A model generated the notes under the pieces. It did not search any database. It was not told the DNA's origin and saw nothing but the letters and a program-made list of their open reading frames with translations. A stretch of DNA of 16,232 nt from CAYVQU01 sp964453155. Its GTDB lineage: Bacteria; Chloroflexota; Anaerolineae; Anaerolineales; UBA11858. The position numbers were made by a program, and so were the translations under genes. The stretch lies in NCBI GenBank assembly GCA_964453155.1, contig CAYVQU010000121.1, positions 1-16,232 of the forward strand, in the 5' to 3' direction. Positions 13,189-16,232 of this stretch are shown here, piece by piece. How positions within the stretch are numbered: the stretch's first letter is position 1; the number at the start of each line of letters is the position of its first letter.

Positions 13189-13557
13189 TTAATCGCTTTC
13201 GAAGATGGCTGTTCGAGTCACCTTGATTACAATCCCGGATGCGGTGGGATCAATACAGCGGACGAATTCGGTGGTCACCCCCTCGGGGTCGATTACTTTT
13301 TCAAAAGGGGTTCCCGTGTATTTCCAGGGCAGGGTGCCCCCATGCTCGAGGGCGCGGATCACCCCGGTCAGACCGTCGATCAGCCAGGGGCATAGCGCGC
13401 CGAGGTCTTCGGGGTAACGGAATTTCTGCCCAACTTCATAATCTCCATACATCCAGGCACAGATGCCTTCTTGGGCAAAATCCGGGCGGGAGTCGTCAGC
13501 GCGAAGTTCACCGCCTCTGCCTGCGACTATTTCGAGTTTGATTTCGTATTCTGGCAT
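13189..13557 (-). CDS. TIGR04076 family protein
   Basis: A 122-residue soluble protein with the TIGR04076 pattern: a short beta start (MPEYEIKLEIVAGRG), YEVGQKFRYPED, then the signature LCPWLIDGLTGVIRALEHGGTLPW (residues about 54-77) and a C-terminal strand IVIKVTRTAIF. No catalytic residues are obvious and the function is unknown; family members are common in anaerobes. GGGAGAAA lies 4 nt before the ATG. An inverted repeat lies about 50 nt upstream. Confidence 0.85.
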   Translation of the reverse strand: MPEYEIKLEIVAGRGGELRADDSRPDFAQEGICAWMYGDYEVGQKFRYPEDLGALCPWLIDGLTGVIRALEHGGTLPWKYTGTPFEKVIDPEGVTTEFVRCIDPTASGIVIKVTRTAIFESD

Positions 13558-13608
13558 TGTTTTCTCCCAAAATTTAACACGACAATTTGGTAAGGCTTTT
13601 TAACCGCT

Positions 13609-13669
13609 AATCTGCGCGAATAGCGCTAATTTTTCGCTTGCTTAGCGCAAATTCGCGTTATTCGAGATT
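13609..13669. repeat. Imperfect GCGAAT/TTAGCG inverted repeat
   Basis: The left arm 13609-13629 and right arm 13642-13669 share, in opposite orientation, GCGAAT and GCGCTAA blocks, with a short insertion in the right arm. The loop is 12 nt. The words match the palindrome at 3568-3579. It occupies most of the 137-nt gap between the TIGR04076 gene and the serine hydrolase. Confidence 0.65.
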
Positions 13670-13694
13670 CATAGGTTCTGTCCAAGGATATCTT

Positions 13695-15290
13695 TCATGG
13701 TGTAAAGAAACGGTAATAATCTACACCCGAGAGATTGGCTCGCAACGCCTGACCTGCAACCACCTGGTCAAAGCGGATGAATTCGGGGGTCAGGGGATCA
13801 TCACCCAGGTGGAAGGCACCATCTTCCCGGATGACCAATTCTTCTGTTTCACCATCGGGATGGACCAGGAAAAGTTGTCCGCCCCGCAGGATGATGCGGA
13901 AATTGGGTTCCCAGGGGTTCCAGGTGCGATAGTGGCCGACATAGGCCTCCCATTCAGGGGGATAGTCGGCAACTTTGGGTTGATCGGCGCCCTCAGGGAC
14001 GTAAACATTTGGTCCGTGGTGGATGGCCGTAACTGGAGTGCTTTCGCCAGCCCGGATGAATTCAAGGGGGAAGAGATTGTAATCGGAGTGGGGGATCAGG
14101 AATGTATCAGGGCCGCGGGTTTCTAGAATCGGGCGTAAATCCCCTAAATCCAGATAAAGCGACTGGCCCTCAGCGACCAGAGCCAGTCGCTTTTCACCAG
14201 CGGCGTACCGGCCAGCATAATCCCCGGCATTCTCAATCCGGGTTGGATCCGAAGCTTTGAATTCAGGCAATGGTTCGCCCTGATGGGCTTTCTTCAGTGT
14301 GTGGAGTACATCAAAACACAGGTTTCCGGGGTACGGCATCGAACATAAAATGACGGCGCCCAGGCCGTTCGTGTAGTCCATCCACAGGTAGGCTTCGTAG
14401 CCGGGCATATCACCGGCGTGACCCATATAGCGAATCCCCTCATCTTCCCAAGAGATAAACCCGTAACCATAGGCGGTGCCGGGAACCACCTCGGTATAGA
14501 GCTGTTTGAAACGCTCTGGGGAGATTAGCGGGACCCCATCGGTAAGCAGCATCCGCATGAATTTAGTCATATCCGCGGCGGTGGAAGCTACGGCCCCATC
14601 GCAGGAGTTGAACTCGATCCACTGCGCCGGGACTATGGGATGGCTGCTGTGGGCCGGACGGTCATCATACAAGATGGTGTAGCCGCGGGCTAACTGGGGA
14701 CGCAGGGCATGGGTGATGACCGCGTGAGAATTATTCATCCCTAAGGGCTTGAAAACCTGTTCGGTCAGGATTTCTGCATACGGTTTTCCGTAAATGGCCT
14801 GGAGCACCAAAGTCAGGGTTTGGTAGCCGCACTCCGAGTAGTGGAAGCGTTCGCCGGGGGCATGCGGAACGACATAAGCTCGTAAGCTGTAAACAATGGC
14901 CTGGGGATCTGGGGAAAAATCCATCCCATACGGCAACCCGGCTGTATGCGAGAGCAGGTGATGGATCGTAATCGGCGCAAACTGGTTTTTGACCTTAAAC
15001 CACGGCAAATACTCTGTCACCGGGGCCTGCAGGTCAATGCGTCCGGCTTCGGCAGTACGGAGCGTGACCACCGCCGCAAACGTCTTGCTAATCGAGCCGA
15101 TTTCAAACAGTGTTTCAGGCGTAGCAGGGGTTTGGGACTCAATCTCAGTATAGCCATAGGCCGTAGTCCGGAGTAGTTGTTCGCGATTGGTCAACCCCAA
15201 CACCAGGCTGGGGGTCCGAGCTTCCTGCATCCGTTGAGCTATGCGGGCGTCGATGTGTTGGTAGGTTTGTTGGTTCATTTTTGTTGTCAT
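13695..15290 (-). CDS. Serine hydrolase, class C beta-lactamase/esterase fold
   Basis: A 531-residue two-part protein. Residues about 10-345 form a beta-lactamase-fold (PF00144, S12) hydrolase with SISK (Ser66 nucleophile, Lys69), HHLLSHTAGLPYG, the tyrosine motif YSE (Tyr151, in place of YxN), and HAG at 291-293 (third motif). The rest is a beta-rich tail (about 360-531) with repeated YAGRY/YVGHYRTWNP elements as in DUF3471-like C-terminal domains of such esterases. There is no signal peptide, so it seems cytoplasmic. Likely substrates are esters, amides or D-amino peptides; resistance to beta-lactams is not implied. The ATG at 15290 has no Shine-Dalgarno and directly abuts the nonamer array; ATG at residue 5 is an alternative. 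Confidence 0.9.
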   Translation of the reverse strand: MTTKMNQQTYQHIDARIAQRMQEARTPSLVLGLTNREQLLRTTAYGYTEIESQTPATPETLFEIGSISKTFAAVVTLRTAEAGRIDLQAPVTEYLPWFKVKNQFAPITIHHLLSHTAGLPYGMDFSPDPQAIVYSLRAYVVPHAPGERFHYSECGYQTLTLVLQAIYGKPYAEILTEQVFKPLGMNNSHAVITHALRPQLARGYTILYDDRPAHSSHPIVPAQWIEFNSCDGAVASTAADMTKFMRMLLTDGVPLISPERFKQLYTEVVPGTAYGYGFISWEDEGIRYMGHAGDMPGYEAYLWMDYTNGLGAVILCSMPYPGNLCFDVLHTLKKAHQGEPLPEFKASDPTRIENAGDYAGRYAAGEKRLALVAEGQSLYLDLGDLRPILETRGPDTFLIPHSDYNLFPLEFIRAGESTPVTAIHHGPNVYVPEGADQPKVADYPPEWEAYVGHYRTWNPWEPNFRIILRGGQLFLVHPDGETEELVIREDGAFHLGDDPLTPEFIRFDQVVAGQALRANLSGVDYYRFFTP

Positions 15291-15293
15291 AAA

Positions 15294-15392
15294 GGTCTGA
15301 TTAGTCTAAAAGGTCTAAGAGGTCGAAGAAGTCCGACTGGTCAGACAAATTAGACCTTTTGGACCTCTAAGACCAATTAGACACCTTAGACC
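15294..15392. repeat. Mirrored nonamer array: six GGTCT and six AGACC units at 9-bp spacing
   Basis: GGTCT-like cores begin at 15294, 15303, 15312, 15321, 15330 and 15339. AGACC-like cores begin at 15343, 15352, 15361, 15370, 15379 and 15388. Spacing is exactly 9 bp within each half, and the whole is symmetric about base 15343. The 4-bp spacers vary, so pairing is good at cores and poor between them. It lies upstream of the serine hydrolase and just overlaps the stop codon of the GNAT gene. Confidence 0.9.
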
Positions 15393-16183
15393 TCTTTCTG
15401 AAACTCCAGCCATCCTGGAGCCGGTTCGTACCCCAATTGCAGATTCAACTGGTACATGGGATTGTTTTCTTCGTTGGCGGTCTCGATGGATTCGAAGCCG
15501 TCGGCCGTGGCAGCTTCAATGGCTTTGACTTTCAAAGCGGTGGCTATCCCGCGGCGGCGATATTTGCGGCTGATACCGGTCAGACCGGTGTAGGCGAACC
15601 GGTCGTCGATTTCAGTTTTCCATAGGAAAGATAGGCCGATCATTTCCCCTTGATCCAGAGCGAAGAAGCAGCCTTCGGGGTAGAAGCCAGGATAACTAGG
15701 TTGCTTCTCGTAAAGTTCCAGGGATTGCTGCTCGTGCGGGGTTGTGGAGGGGACATCTTGCAGCACTTCCCACTCAATTTCTCGCCATTTGATGATCCAC
15801 TCGGGGTCGCGGGCGGCGATATCTGCCGCCGAGATGAGTTCAATGCCCTCATGCGTCATTTTGTCGAGCAGGGGGATGAATTTGGCCTGATCGAATGTGC
15901 TCAAATCGAGTTTTGAGCGCGGCGAACGCATGGTTTGCTTGAAGCTCTGACCGAGATAAAACGCGACGCGTTCGGATTTATCTTCACGGGCATGCGTAAC
16001 CAGCTTGGCCGGGTTGAGCGGCTCCAACTGCGCCATTATGTATTCAAACAGCGCAGTTTCGTATTCTTCTACCAGATAATTTTGGGAGAGATAGATCGCG
16101 ATATGACACCGGCCCGGTTCATTTTCGACAGAGGTCTCTTCATATTTACAGAAACCGATAATTTTCTCAGTCTCGTAAACCAA
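15386..16183 (-). CDS. Double-domain GNAT acetyltransferase, probably frameshifted and incomplete at its 5' end
   Basis: A readable stretch of 265 residues with two GNAT-like halves. The first lacks its beginning: it opens in the middle of the fold (YETEKIIGFCKYEE, then HIAIYLSQNYL). The second is complete, with strand GLTGISRKY, acetyl-CoA loop RRRGIATALKVKAI (about 206-219), and NEENNPMYQLNLQLGYEPAPGW. Proteins of this layout usually have some 45 more residues at the N-terminus. The only in-frame start is a TTG at 16181-16183, with a TAA shortly upstream. Another frame upstream (16180-16227 and on to the edge) reads HHHNRRRYW, which would join well if one base were added near 16180. I infer one gene that extends beyond the window with a 1-nt frameshift, real or from sequencing. 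Confidence 0.72.
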   Translation of the reverse strand: MVYETEKIIGFCKYEETSVENEPGRCHIAIYLSQNYLVEEYETALFEYIMAQLEPLNPAKLVTHAREDKSERVAFYLGQSFKQTMRSPRSKLDLSTFDQAKFIPLLDKMTHEGIELISAADIAARDPEWIIKWREIEWEVLQDVPSTTPHEQQSLELYEKQPSYPGFYPEGCFFALDQGEMIGLSFLWKTEIDDRFAYTGLTGISRKYRRRGIATALKVKAIEAATADGFESIETANEENNPMYQLNLQLGYEPAPGWLEFQKEV

Positions 16184-16232
16184 TACCTTCGCCGATTATG
16201 GTGGTGAAGGGTGTACATTAACAGCATGAATA

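Noticed and set aside
13695..15290. Beta-lactam resistance gene
   Set aside because: The fold is shared with esterases and peptidases, there is no export signal, and the YxN motif is changed; resistance is not supported.
15294..15392. CRISPR array
   Set aside because: Units are 9 bp with 4-bp spacers and invert halfway; no CRISPR-length repeats or spacers and no cas genes.

Overview
The window looks like a chromosomal stretch from a free-living bacterium, most likely a Chloroflexota member of the Anaerolineae type. This rests on moderate G+C, a lipoprotein with a low-complexity linker, an Flp-type pilin, an F420-type luciferase-like oxidoreductase, an M42 peptidase, DUF3795 and TIGR04076 proteins, and many intergenic arrays of short 7-9 bp units arranged as inverted repeats. 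No ribosomal or other phylogenetic marker is present, so the assignment is an inference. Genes are dense, mostly on the minus strand, and no gene-free gap exceeds 300 bases.

Left part (1-4941, all minus strand): a DedA membrane protein with its own terminator, a PrsW-type intramembrane protease, a lipoprotein that fuses a DsbA-like thioredoxin domain to a cyclophilin, and a membrane-anchored HExxH metallopeptidase. The DsbA-cyclophilin gene is the main discovery. Its reading frame is broken only by one TGA, which sits exactly where the first cysteine of the CPYC redox motif should be. A perfect 7-bp stem with a 6-nt loop starts a short distance downstream, as expected of a bacterial SECIS element. 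I read it as one 454-residue selenoprotein (active site Sec-Pro-Tyr-Cys), not as two genes.

Middle (5015-11958): a plus-strand tRNA cluster (Phe, Gly, Cys) with a near-consensus promoter and a strong terminator, then a divergent-PAP2 (DUF212) membrane protein. Converging on it is a six-gene minus-strand block: GNAT acetyltransferase, acyl-CoA thioesterase, M42 aminopeptidase, luciferase-like oxidoreductase, HAD phosphatase and a ketol-acid-reductoisomerase-like protein. Several of these genes are 3-11 nt apart, so at least parts are co-transcribed, but no single pathway is evident. Divergent from this block are an Flp-type pilin with an unusual second hydrophobic segment and a CPBP (CAAX-type) intramembrane protease.

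Right part (12034-16232, minus strand): an AlkD-like DNA glycosylase, a ten-cysteine DUF3795 protein with an extended -10 promoter, a TIGR04076 protein, a class-C-beta-lactamase-fold serine hydrolase, and a double-domain GNAT acetyltransferase that appears frameshifted near its 5' end and runs off the window.

Short periodic repeats (7-mer, 9-mer and GCGAAT/TTAGCG types) recur at gene boundaries, mostly close to the 5' ends of minus-strand genes. The most striking is a 99-bp array of twelve GGTCT-like cores at exact 9-bp spacing, six in each orientation, mirrored about position 15343.
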